A stretch of DNA of 64,000 bases from Vespula vulgaris (Eukaryota; Arthropoda; Insecta; Hymenoptera; Vespidae). How positions within the stretch are numbered: the stretch's first letter is position 1; the number at the start of each line of letters is the position of its first letter. The stretch covers positions 2,742,501 through 2,806,500 of the forward strand of contig NC_066594.1 of NCBI RefSeq assembly GCF_905475345.1, given 5' to 3'. This document shows, in pieces, positions 25,230 through 37,132 of the stretch. The translations under genes were made by a program, and so were the position numbers. The notes below the pieces were generated by a model. It saw only the letters and a list, made by a program, of their open reading frames with translations, did no database searches and was not told the origin of the DNA.

Positions 25230-25870
25230 AGAACTGTATAGAAACGTTTATTCTCTTTTTGACCCAGCAGACAATTTTCATTTGAATGAGTCAATGTCAT
25301 CTTCATTTAACGAAATTGATTAAAAATATTGAAAATTTATTTATACTATTCGTGATTGATTATATTAGTGAGTGATTGGTGTTTGAAATAAATAGTTATA
25401 TATCAATTTGCAATAATTTTTTTGAAAGAAAGTGATTTTAGTTTTTTATTGAATCGTATTTTTATTTTTTTGGATTCAGCAGTTAAATACTGAGGTTATT
25501 TTTAATGTGCAAAATTAATCAGAAATATTGAATATTGATTGGTACTATTTATCAGTGATGTGTATTTGAAAAAAGGAAGAAAAAAAATAATGTAATAAAA
25601 ATTTGCAAGTAATTTTTAAAGACGAAGTTTGATTTTTATTTTGCAATAAGTAATATTGAAAATTGTACGCGAGTGGTTGGTGTTCAAAAAATATAGGAAA
25701 AAAATGAAAAAATGTTCATATTTTTGGATCCAATTATTAAGTTTTCAAGATCATCTTTGTTTTACGAAATCGATTAGAACTATTGAAAATTGATGGACGT
25801 TATTTCTTGTGGAAAAATAAAAAAGAATGAGCCTTTCCAGTGGTTGAGTTGAGTTCATGGAATTAAATCG
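25080..25870. repeat. Diverged ~200-bp tandem repeats
   Basis: About three to four units share a (G)GATCCA/GGATTCAGCAG-like start, a TCATCTT(C/T)(A/G)TTTAACGAAAT block, GATTA(A/G)AA.TATTGAAAATT and a GTGTTTGAAA segment. A short inverted piece of the same block (CAATTTCGTTAAACGAAGATGA) lies at about 26269-26290. Relationship to a transposon is unknown. Confidence 0.5.
25195..25227. repeat. (ATT)n microsatellite
   Basis: ATT trinucleotides. Confidence 0.9.
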
Positions 25871-27036
25871 ACATTCGGGTCATGCAAACAAGGGAACCTT
25901 CGAGGTCTATGAGAGTTCAACTATGTTGATGCTGATTATTCGTCGTGTTGTACCCATTAGAGCTTGTTTCCGTTTACACAATTATCAATTAGAATATCGA
26001 CAATAAATGTGAAGTTTCGCCTTCCATGTATGTGTATGCTTGTACGTACGTATGCAAATTGTTTCATGCTTTTTACTGTTCATTCGTATAACGGACCCGA
26101 TATTAACTAATTACTTTGTATATTACGATATTAATTATACATCAATGTATTACAACATAGTGAATGCATAAGCAACAATAACCTCGAAGAGTATGTAATT
26201 TATCAACAATGAATTTGTATTATTTTCTTAATCGTCTCGTCTTTTTAGTTTATATCAATACTTCTAATCAATTTCGTTAAACGAAGATGACCTTGACACT
26301 TGGCTGCTCACTTGATACGTATGAATATAAATTTTTATAACATTCTATGTAAACAATTTAATGAAGATGATGTTGAACTCATTTTTCTTTTTTTTTTTTG
26401 TAAACTTTCTTAAAAAAATTTTTATCAAACTTTTTTTTCCTCTTATTCAATATAAAGTTACAAAATTGTTAATTTTTTCTATAAGTTCTATCGTTTTTTA
26501 TCTGAGATGAAAGTCCTTTTAAATCCGATTGGATTAGCGGAACAAATGTATCGTAACTTATACGTTTAGTAACATATACTTATATACATACATTTACATA
26601 TATCTATATATATATACATACATAGTCGTAGCTTGCTAATTATTGCATTTATGTGCCGAGAAAAGCATCGTACGTATGGTTGGAACTTCGCTAATTAAAA
26701 GTTCGCTGATTCGAACGCGAATTTAATTAAAAGTGTCGGTTTAAAAATCTTTTTTTTTCTTCCTTTTGTTTTTCGTTTATATATATATATTGTACTTACA
26801 TTCAGAAAAAATTGCGAATCTATAACAACGTTCGAATTATAAAGAAGAAAAAAAAGAAAACAGAAAGGATTTTTTCAATTATATTATATATAAGACGTAC
26901 TTTTTTCTTTCTTTTTTTAAACGAATTCATATGCAATTTGGAGAATAATTTTCTCGGTACATGGGACGTAAAGAAGCGTTATAAGAACCATAGAGTAGAG
27001 AAGTTTTAGAACAGTCTTGTTTCCCACGATTTTCAG

Positions 27037-27125
27037 AAAAAGCACACAGTTGGATTTAAGTGTCCTACGGGTTCAAATTGTCGTCACGTATGGAGATGCG
27101 CCATCGAGCAAATGCTGTTTTTCAC
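27037..27125 (+). CDS. Frmd5: FRMD5-like gene, exon encoding the end of FERM F3
   Basis: The exon is preceded by ACGATTTTCAG and followed by GTAAGT. It encodes KKHTVGFKCPTGSNCRHVWR, then CAIEQMLFF and two bases of a Thr codon. The C..(H/L)(V/L)W(R/K)C..E..(F/L)F motif is the C-terminal helix that closes the F3 lobe in 4.1/FRMD proteins. The exon has 89 nt (phase 0 in, phase 2 out), and the final AC joins T at 32669 to make Thr. The donor is strong. Confidence 0.94.
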
Positions 27126-27180
27126 GTAAGTACGTCGTACCTTATATAGGCGACTATTACACATTTTTCTATTCATTATC

Positions 27181-27184
<4 letters not shown>

Positions 27185-27220
<36 letters not shown>
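27185..27220. repeat. (TA)n microsatellite
   Basis: Uninterrupted TA dinucleotides followed by ACAC. Confidence 0.95.
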
Positions 27221-27226
<6 letters not shown>

Positions 27227-30182
27227 CACACACATTACATATACACACATGCACACATACACATCCTACTACGAATCTCGAAAAGAGTATACAGAGAGTA
27301 TATGTATATATTATTCATCTAGCGATAGAAATCTGATATTAGTATTTATTGTATAATAGAAAAAGATTCACGTTTAATCGTTCGATTGCTCGATCGTATC
27401 TATAGTTAGAAATCATAGATCAGCTAGATTTAGCTTTTATCTTAGATTACTTAGTTAGCTCATTTCATAATGGTCTATCAAGATTTTATTTTTTTATTTT
27501 TTATCAGTATCATACAAGGAAGAAGTAAATTGTACGATAACGAATTTATCTATCTTTTTATTAAGAATATTTTCTCAATAAACTGGTGATTATGAAAGTG
27601 TTGTGCGTCGTATAATTTTAATTAAAATATATCGTTCTTCTTTTATACAAATAATAAATTTAATTTTTTCAGATTGTATATTTAAGTCACATTTTCATAA
27701 TTATATGGTATATGTATAATGAATAAAAAATAAAATTATATATAAATCAAGAAGAGAAATAATAAGTTAATTAAAATAGTAATTTTTGCCACGTTTCGTG
27801 TAATCGTATAATATGAAAAATCATATAATATCTCTACTAATAATAATAAAAACGAAAGATTACATATAAATGAAGAGGAGAGAAATAATTAGTTAATTAA
27901 ATAGTATATAATTCGTTTCAAAAACACGCTTTTCTATACATATAACATAGATACACATAATGAATATCATAATAATGCACAAGAAGGAAAATTACATTAT
28001 TCACAGATTATCAATAATTAAATAACAAAAACGCGAAACAGTAATTTACGTGCAAATTTCTTAGAGAAAAAAGAAGGAAAGGAAAAGAGCAAACACGATA
28101 CAAAAAAATGTTGATTTATTACTCGAATTAATGCAGTATCGAAGGAAATTTTTTTTCAATAATTCTCTCTCTCTTTCTCTCCTATTGTATTTGTCCTTGT
28201 CTTTCTCTCGTGAGATTCATTAACGTGGCTGATTCAGGTCGATGCATTTCTGGTGGTTCGATTCATGCACTTTGTGTCACACTGTTCGACGATGTGCAAT
28301 AGCCCGGTATACCGACACGACGTGACGTATGCATCGATCTAATTGGATATCTCGAGGTGTACCACTGGACCTAGCTAACCTTCTCTATTTGTGCACTCCA
28401 CCATCCATGTATAGAGAATGTCAAAATATAATACTATCTCGATTTGTTTCGCAACTTTGTTTAATGTTGCAAATTGTTTTCCTGCTGACTCGAATTGTTC
28501 ACTTTGTTCCTTCGAAAGAAAGAAAGAGAAAGAAAAAAGGAGAGGGAGAGAGAGAATTTTATTTATAAACTATAGAATATTTTTTGTGTATTCTTTTATT
28601 TATTTATTTTTAAATTGTTCTATTTCGAAATAGATATGTAATTCGAATTGTTCGTTTTATTTTGTTGAAAAAGAGAGAAAGTGAAAGAAAGAGAGAGTTT
28701 TATTTAAAAACTACACAATATTTTCTACGTATTTATTTATTTATTTATTTTTGAATTGATCTGTTTTGAAATAGAGATAGATATATTGTTTCATTCACAA
28801 TAGATATATTGATTCATATATACATGCAAGTAATAATGATTTTTAGGAGATTTATTATATATTTTTTCTTTTCACATTCTTCTGATAAAAATTACCAACG
28901 ACTTTGAGAAAAATTAAAAAAGAAAAACGACTCTAGAAAAAAATTGTAGGTATTCTCTTTTTCGAAATCATTCCAAATGTGTCATAAGCATTTTTATCAT
29001 ATCATTGTAAAACACAAAAGATATATTTAAATGGTCTCCTACAATTGAGACAACCTGTATTGTACTGTGCTATTTAGTTGGTAGAATAGTTGGTAGAATA
29101 AATGGAAAGGAATATTTCGAAAAGTCGGAAGAAAGAAGTGGTAAGAAAATGTATCGTTGCTTGTATCCACGAGAAAAAGAGAAATAACCGGAGTTTCTCA
29201 CCGATCGAGTTTTACGAATCGGGTCAAAGCCTTTGTCGGTTTCTCTAAAGGGTAGGTAAACGTGCAATGTGCATCGACCATTTTACCTATATACAATGTA
29301 TACATATGTATTTATATATAAGGTGATAGGATATATATATATACACATATGTGTGTGTGTGTGTATATACCTACCACTTTCGACTTTCTTTTCCTCTTTT
29401 TTCCTCATATCGTCGCAACACCTATTGTTTAAGCTCGAGCACGACGCGAATTCGTTTTAGCGTGAAATATACAAGTTTTGTAAAAAAAATTTCTCGGACC
29501 TCATCATTCATCATTTTTAAAGAGAAATATTGGGGGAAAAAAAGAAGAAAAATGCCATTACACGACGGATAACGAACGTGGACTTTCTTTTCCTTTCTCC
29601 TCTCCTTCGATATTTTTTAATTGATTACTCCTATCACTACAAAAAATTGGATTTATATTTTTTCCATCTTTTTTCTTTTTTACTAAAACTTGTTAAATCA
29701 TAATTATTAATAATTAAATAGTGTGTTCAAAAGTGATTTGTAAAGTGTTTATCAAAAATTTGCAATTCAGTTAGTCTTGTCTATTAAAGATAATATTATG
29801 TAAAATGAGTATAGAAATTATTACAACGTTCATTATAATTTTCTTTGCTTTTTCTTCCTTCTTTCTTCTTTAAATTATATTTCGCGTTGTACATATTTGA
29901 ATAAATTTACCTTTCAGAAATTACTACAACGTTTATCGAAGATTTAGAAAGAGTTTTTAAACGAAAAACACTCTATATTACTGTATAAAATCGGATGGAA
30001 AAATTTGTATACGATTTCATCCTCATCCAGGGATTATTTTTTCTTTTATCGTTTTTAAATATATTCTTTTTCCTTTTTTTAATATTATGCCACGGTCGTT
30101 GTGTCTAGTACTAGCAGGAAAAATTTTTCAAATAGAGTAACGTAGAGTAGTGGGAAAAATGAAGGTTGGTAAGCTTGAATCA

Positions 30183-30183
<1 letters not shown>

Positions 30184-30249
<66 letters not shown>
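30184..30249. repeat. (CT)n microsatellite
   Basis: CT dinucleotides with one TTT interruption near 30237. Confidence 0.95.
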
Positions 30250-30632
30250 GCGACTCTTTCAACGTTGCTTGAATAACGTCGAAATCACCGCTCAGGTAAA
30301 GACAAAAGCTTAGTTGTGTGGTGCTTGGTATATATACACATACATATATACATATGTTCTATATCATAGAACGTAAAATATTACATAGCTCTATTTGCTC
30401 GTGTCGACGAGCTCTAAAATTTTTTCCCTCCTCGAAATAATGCTTTTTTTTTCGTGAGAAACTACCCGATAAAACATACCGGAAGTCATTTTGACTAACT
30501 ATTGGACTAATGGATTCTAGTTGTAGAATAATTAGTAATTAACCAACTAATTGTAACATCTATTTACTCTTATTCTCTCTTTCTCTCTTTCTCTCTCTCT
30601 CTCTCTTTTATATGTCTGTCTATTTGTCTCTG

Positions 30633-30673
<41 letters not shown>

Positions 30674-32668
30674 TTCAGTTCTGCTTGATAAACCATAACA
30701 AATGAAACCTCCAAACGAGAAGTATCATTAATTGTAAAATTGGGAAATTTGTTGGCATTTGTTATCACATACGAAGGATAGGTTAAATAAATTTATTTCT
30801 GTTTTTTCTTTTATTTTTTTCTTATGACAGCAATTAAATAATTAGTCACGTAAATTTATGCTCTGGTAATATATAGTTTAAAGGACAAGTTGGTAAAATG
30901 AAAATTAAATTTACAAACGAGTTTTCTACACTGGACATGACGTTTCGTGCAATTTCCACGTTTTCCTAGAATTAAATTATTTACCTTACTATTTATAAGT
31001 CTTCGTTTGCTTTTTTTTTCTTTCTTTTTTTTAAATCATTTCTATTAAAAAATGTAATACTTTTCGAGAAAATCTACGGATTAGGAAACAGAGTTTATTA
31101 ATTTATTGTTTTTGTATGTTATAAAGAAGCTTATAATAAAAATTATTTCGTCCTTGGAAAGATATTGAACATTTAATAAATGTTTTATACATTAAATTAC
31201 AATTTTCAATATAAATTTGTATTAAAATTTCAACCAAGCAGAATAATAAATATAACATGAAATATATTTTAACTTATACAATATCGACAGCTTTCCTAAA
31301 TCCATCTAATTTAGGATATAAACATATCAAACTATTTATTTAGTAAAACATCAACTTTGATATCTGGATGGAATAATATTGATTTGGAAATTTCCAATGT
31401 TGCGCTATAATATTATATATAAATAATATAATATAATATATAGATAATAACAATATAAATAATATGGTCCAATGTACTGTTCATGTATTATTTATAATAT
31501 AACGCAATATAATAGATTATTTCACATATTGTAATTAGATTAATATATTATAATTATATATCATTAGATTATTAAGATATAACATTTTTTAAATGTTAAT
31601 ATTACTCATTAAAAAACTCAACATCTCTCATTTGACAGATATTTCAAAAATCGTTTATATCTTTCTTATCAAGTTAAAACTTAGCAGGTATTAAACTTTT
31701 AAGTTATTAGTGGGATCTTTATAATAGTTCAACGTGCTTCGAATGAAACGGTCGAATTTTCTCGAGAAAAGAAAGAGAAAAGAGAAAGGAGAAAGAAAGG
31801 AAGAGATTATTAACTCTTTCTCTTTCTTTCTTTTTCCCCTTTTTTCTTTCCTTCTTTCTTTCTCTCTCTTTTTTGGTGACGATGACGTGCATACACGATT
31901 GACACGTACTACGAAATTTATGCTTCGCATAAATTTGTTCTTCGCGAAAGAGAAGGAAAGGTATATAATACTAACACGCGAGATTCGCGATATTTTATCG
32001 GATCTTTTACAACGTTCGGTTAAAATCCACATAGGCGAATGTTGCAAGGTTCGCCATCACGTAGTGCCATTTTTTTCTCTTCTTCAGTCAGCAATAGCTG
32101 GCTTTTCGTTTCTCTCGGGCGTGCTAAATCAGCTTGAATTTTCACGATGATAATATTGGGGTTGTTTTGTTTTCATATCAAACGTGAAGTATATTATAGT
32201 TACAAACAAAAATTAAAGTATGATTAATCTTCGATGTATCTATAATAGTAGATACTATATAATATAAAAAGGAGTAATTTTTAATTTATTTTTTCTATTG
32301 GTTATTTTTTAATTTGATTATATATATATATCTTAGATTATTTTTTGACCATAACATTAATTACATTACTTCAAATCCAAAGATTATAATTGAATATAAC
32401 TTTCTGGCGGATTGAAAATTAGATTTCTAAGATTAGGGAAATTAGAAGACGAAAATAGTGAAGTTCGTGGAAAATAATCGAATCAGAATGTGACATTTGA
32501 ATTTTGGAGAAGTTAAATAAATTAAACTTACTGTTCCCATCGAATTTCTTTTCATTAATTTTCTATATATATATATTTTTTTGATAATTAACATATATAT
32601 GTGCGTGCGGTTTGTTAATTACAAAATTATTTTAAATAAACTTGCTTTGTGTTTGTTTGAAACTTCAG

Positions 32669-32895
32669 TTTGCCGAAAGCATCGGATGCACCTGTCGTCA
32701 GTGGTGGATCTATATTCTCTTGGGGCACTAAATTCAAATATACAGGACGAACGGAGAGAGAAGTCCTGGAAGAAACGGGTCCACTTAGAAAGGAGGAACC
32801 ACCTATTCAACGTTGTCAGACAACGTGTCTTAGAAGAAAAGCAAGCAGTGTACCGGCCACCCCTAGCACCCCTAGTCAGGACCTTGTTGAAATAC
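32669..32895 (+). CDS. Frmd5: FRMD5-like gene, exon encoding the FERM-adjacent (FA) region
   Basis: The exon follows GAAACTTCAG and ends AAATAC|GTTAGT. It encodes LPKASDAPVVSGGSIFSWG, TKFKYTGRTEREVLEE and the PPIQR segment, then a Ser/Thr/Pro-rich linker. The F(K/R)Y(S/T)GRT..E core is the FERM-adjacent motif found directly after F3 in FRMD3/5 and 4.1 proteins and known in the family as a phosphorylation-regulated module. LRRKASS is a basophilic kinase consensus (PKA/PKC-like), which is inference from motif only. The exon is 227 nt, phase 2 in and phase 1 out. Confidence 0.94.
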
Positions 32896-34808
32896 GTTAG
32901 TATTTTTTAATTAAAACACAAACCAGATTGTTACATTTTTTATGTTGCATAGATAATTATATATTTGCATTTTTATATATCTTTCTTAAAATTTTTTATT
33001 TTAAGTATAATACAAATTTGAATGATTTCATTGCAATTATTTTTTCATTACGAAAGAAAAAAAAATTCAATTTTAATAATTATTAACAAAATCGATTTTA
33101 TTATAACAATATTATTGCAATATTTAAATAAATAAGGAATAAATTACCCTTGAAAATGGTCTTGGTTTGAAGTCTCTACGACTTTCCGTTCCGAAGATAT
33201 CGCCTTCGAAAGATTTCCATTCATAATTCGCGTAGTACAGCTGTTCGTAGTAATAGTATAGTAGTAGTAACTTAATCAGCTGGGATGCGTAAATTCCCGG
33301 AATTTATATAGGTCAGTGTGTCACTGAGCCAATTTGAATGAAATTATTTAGGTAAGTGGGTCAACGTAATCTCTTCCATTTACATGGATATATCTCCGGA
33401 ACTAAAAATCGTAGAAATATGATTCAAGTACCATTTTAAAGGGCAGATTTTTCTCTATTTTTCATCCTATTGTTTATAATTAATTAACAATTTGTTATAA
33501 ACAATTTCTAGAAACAAATTCATATGAATTGAACTCATCTTATTTTACCAACAAAAAATCCACTTTGCGACTGTTTTATACAAAATTACAATAAATTAAT
33601 AAGTAATTAATAAACAAATTAGTATTTTATTGAATAAACGATTTTTTTTAGATTATTAATAGTCATGTCTTCCATTTAGATACATGGGAATATCTCTGAA
33701 ATTAAAAGTCATAGAAACTTGATTCAAGCACTATTTATTTACACTAAAAGGCAGATGTTTTTCTATTTTTCACTCTTTTGTTTATAATTAATTAACAATT
33801 TTTTATAAACAATTTTTATAAAACAATTCTTACGAACTAACTTCATCTTGTTTTTCAATATTATTAAATTTTATTAGACAATATTGAACATAAGAAATTC
33901 TGTTTGAGTTTATTAATTCTATAATCTCTACTTGGATTTCTATTCTAAGCACAAATAGAACTTATTATAAATTTGTTGGAATTATTTCAAAGACTAATGT
34001 TCGTAATACAAACTTTGTATTACATCTTCCAAGCTATTTTTCTAGATTGTTTGGAAAAGTAGTAGTCAACACCCTCTCGAATTGAATTTCCTTATCCCTT
34101 GACAAGGACAAGAACGTTTTCACAAACGACACGCTTGACACGTAAGAATGTTCTCACAAGTAGATTGTCAACAGGTGTTCACCAGTCTTTCGTTCCCTTT
34201 GAAACTTTCTCTTATTATTCGTGAACGTGATCGACCTACAAGATCGACCATCTTTTTTTGTCATTCGAATCAAAAAAGATCTTTCTCATTTTTATACTTA
34301 AATTGCTTTCGAATACATTTACTCTCTCAGCAGTTCGAAAAAATTTATAAGAGGATTGAAAAAAATTTATTATTATTACAAATTAATTGATGTGAAAAGC
34401 AAATCATATGACAATAAAACTATCATATTTAGAAATATTTAAAGAAAAAAATATACATATATAAATGAGAAAGAAATTAGATTTTAGTTCTATGATAGAT
34501 TTATAACGTATCTAAGTTTAACAAGTATGCAATATTCGAGAATAGTTTCGAGAATAATTCAAAATTATTTATCATTCTAATTACCTAACAGTTCTAACGG
34601 ACTATATTGTCGAATCATTAGAAATTAGGATTAAAATCATTTCATCCAAATCAAATGTACGAGTAAAAAAAAACAAAAAAAAGGGGGGAAAAAAAAGAAA
34701 GAAAAAGAAATACAGCAATATTTTAAGGGTTAATAATAATCGCGTAAATGAAAGACGACATTAGACAACATCTAATCGAGAATCTCATAATGGTTTAATC
34801 TTGAACAG
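32896..34808 (+). other. Intron of the FRMD5-like gene (1.9 kb) containing the right inverted-repeat copy
   Basis: The first half is occupied by the interspersed repeat at 33003-33850. The remainder (33851-34808) is AT-rich without recognised elements. The intron ends CTTGAACAG. Confidence 0.8.
33003..33850 (-). mobile_element. Right copy of the ~850-bp interspersed repeat (inverted partner of 1050-1905)
   Basis: Read on the minus strand it follows 1050-1905 almost base for base. It has the same ~300-bp internal units, the same TATA-like box (33303-33309 on this strand) and the same 26-residue frame (33144-33224 on the minus strand). Similarity ends on one side near 33003 and on the other near 33850, where the left copy continues further into another partial unit. 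No clear target-site duplication was found. Confidence 0.8.
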
Positions 34809-34976
34809 GATACTCCAGTCTGCCACGTAGCTGTCACAGTGCAGGCTTGGATGGTACCGGAATGTCCGAGGGTGGTACCGGAGTTCCTCTTAGTTCACCC
34901 TATTGTCCTGACAATACCTTACCTCTCCTGGAGACCGTATCGGAGGACCAAGAGATTCATGCGAGGAGAAACAATG
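34809..34976 (+). CDS. Frmd5: FRMD5-like gene, exon encoding the linker after the FA region
   Basis: The first two bases complete Arg. The exon then encodes YSSLPRSCHSAGLDGTGMSE, a Gly/Pro/Ser-rich stretch and PLLETVSEDQEIHARRNN, ending one base into an Ala codon before GTTAGT. It is 168 nt, phase 1 in and out. The Arg-Ser-Cys...Ser segment directly after the FA domain resembles the RSCPS-type motif found at the same place in vertebrate FRMD5. The rest is likely disordered. GC content and codon use fit coding DNA, in contrast to the AT-rich introns. Confidence 0.88.
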
Positions 34977-36294
34977 GTTAGTCTATACTCTCTCCTTCTC
35001 ACATTTATATTTGTTATCTATTGTTGTTTACCAGTTTAAGATTGTCTTTATCTTTGTCTTTGTCTTAACCTCTATCTTTCTTTATTACCTTTACTTTTTC
35101 TCTCTCCCTCTCTTTCTCTGTCTCTCTCTTATTCTTAACCCCTTTGAGTGTTTTGTCGAATGTGTTTCTTTCATTAGTTATAAGAGCATGTGACGTGAGC
35201 ATACGATAATTATGAAATAATTAATTGTTTTATAATAATTAATTAATTCTTAGTAATTAATTGATAAGACACAAGAAATACGTGTATATATATACATATA
35301 AATTTTAACACAAACAGTCAATTCATAATGTAATGCTGTAAATGTAAATATTCGATTATTCTGTCTCACGAATGGAATAAATGATTTCATTCAATTAATT
35401 ATTGTTTTGAAAAATATATTGAAAAGTTTATATACGCTCGCGCTATTACATGCTCACAGACATTGATCTTTAGTTATATGAACTTATAATTGTGAAAGTT
35501 ATTCAAGTCAATAAAAAATATTTAGATTAAGATTAAATTTTACATTTAGAAATTTTTACAAAGATTACATATAATCATCTGTTTTTTATATTATATAATA
35601 TTATAAAATTAAAGAAAACATATATTGAAATATTTGACTTGGAATATTTTCATAATTATTCGAGCATATAATAACAAGAAATCATTGGATGCTTTATCTT
35701 ATAAAATGTTAGTAAGATATTCTCTTAGACTGAATCTAAATGAGAGAACGTTGAAATGTTTAAGGAAAAATATAAAGATAGTATTAATATTTTTATAGAA
35801 AAAGAAAAAAATAAAAAAAATAAAAATAAAGAAGAACATATTTTTCAATACAATTCAACGACTCGTAAAGATTCAAAAGAGAAATGCACGTATAAAATGC
35901 TCGTTATTATCAGGCGCATTTAATCCGATTGCATGAGTCAATGATATTACGAACAAACGAACGAAATGATCGGATAATAAAAAAAAGGAAAGAACATAAA
36001 AAAGAATAGAAAGAAAGAAAGAAAGAAGTAAATGAATAAACGAGAGAAGAATTTTTATTCTCCGATAATTTATATGAAGAAGGATATTAATGAGATGAAT
36101 GAAGTTCAAAAGAGACGTTTCGTTCGACTTATCATATATTTATGTGTGTATGTATCTATGTACATACCTATGTATATATTTAATTAATTAGATTACGTTA
36201 ACGATCGCCTGTTAAGACACGCGACATTCTCTCGAACACGACGTGTCACGTGTCACGGCGATGTGTCGTGCGAAAGAGAGAGCGAGTGAGAAAG

Positions 36295-36360
<66 letters not shown>

Positions 36361-37027
36361 GAATATCTAAAATGATCTAAATTTTTATGAATATTTAATT
36401 ATATTATATTATCTTGTTATTACCAAAGAAAATTAAATCATACGATTTTGATTCGATGTGAAGTAGAATGAATAGTGTGATATGAGGAATGAATTAATTG
36501 TAAAAATGTTTTTAATAAGAGAAAGAGAAAGAGAGACAGAGAAAGAGGGAGAAAACAAATTTTATAATGTTTAAAAATGTTAAGTAATAGCATGATTCTT
36601 AACCCTTTATAATCCAATTATTTTTCGTTTTAAATAAAAAAAAAAGGAAAACCAAAAAGTTACATTATGTCAATAGGATGACATATATACTAGTATATAA
36701 TTATATTATCTATATTAAAATTATATTAAAAAATTATATATTGCGAAACTAATAATATAATTTATACAGTATAAGTATATTGAAATTATACTAAAACCAT
36801 ATTACAGAATTGATAAACATAAATGTATTATTTGAAAATAATGAAATGTTATAGAGGGTTAAATGATATCTCAGTGCCTCTCTGTCTTTTTTTCTCTTAC
36901 TCAGTTGCATGTCACCGAAAATCTAACAAGACGATCGTTACCAGGCAAAAAGAGATCGAAACGATCGTTTCTAATCTCAGGCTTCGCAGCCTCTCCGCAG
37001 TAATCGCCGGCGCTTATTCTATTTGCT

Positions 37028-37059
<32 letters not shown>

Positions 37060-37132
37060 TTTCTTTTCTTTTTTCTTTTATTTTTTTGTCATTTGTTTAT
37101 TTGCTCCTTTCCTTTTTTTTCTGTTCTTTTAG
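34977..37132 (+). other. Intron of the FRMD5-like gene (2.2 kb)
   Basis: Contains a CpG-rich patch with an E-box palindrome (TGTCACGTGTCAC) near 36243-36258, (GA)n at 36280-36356 and a (TTTC)n acceptor-side tract at 37025-37065. From about 36823 up to the acceptor at 37132 the sequence is open in the same frame as the next exon. A TACTCAG at 36908 could therefore serve as an in-frame alternative acceptor. Confidence 0.7.
36280..36356. repeat. (GA)n microsatellite
   Basis: GA-rich, pure AG from about 36308 to 36353. Confidence 0.95.

Larger units (their letters stand above)
21337..27036 (+). other. Intron of the FRMD5-like gene (5.7 kb)
   Basis: AT-rich. It contains (TA)n at 21834-21873, a MITE at 22204-22558, a CpG-richer unique patch at 23450-23770, a CT tract at 24480-24520 followed by TA/CA-rich sequence, and diverged ~200-bp repeats at 25080-25870. 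A frame at 24550-24786 was considered as an exon and rejected, because the flanking exons join directly in phase 0. Confidence 0.75.
27126..32668 (+). other. Intron of the FRMD5-like gene (5.5 kb)
   Basis: AT-rich with (TA)n at 27185-27220 followed by CA-rich sequence, (CT)n at 30184-30249, and GA/CT-rich sequence near 28510-28700, 30575-30675 and 31745-31870. A CpG-richer unique patch lies at 28205-28420. A perfect 10-bp stem with a 3-base loop (AAATTTATGC/GCATAAATTT) lies at 31914-31936. No coding exon was recognised. Confidence 0.7.

Noticed and set aside
32046..32060. Half of a hAT-like end (GGTTCGCCATCAC)
   Set aside because: No inverted partner at a sensible distance and the terminal CTG is missing, so an element cannot be delimited.
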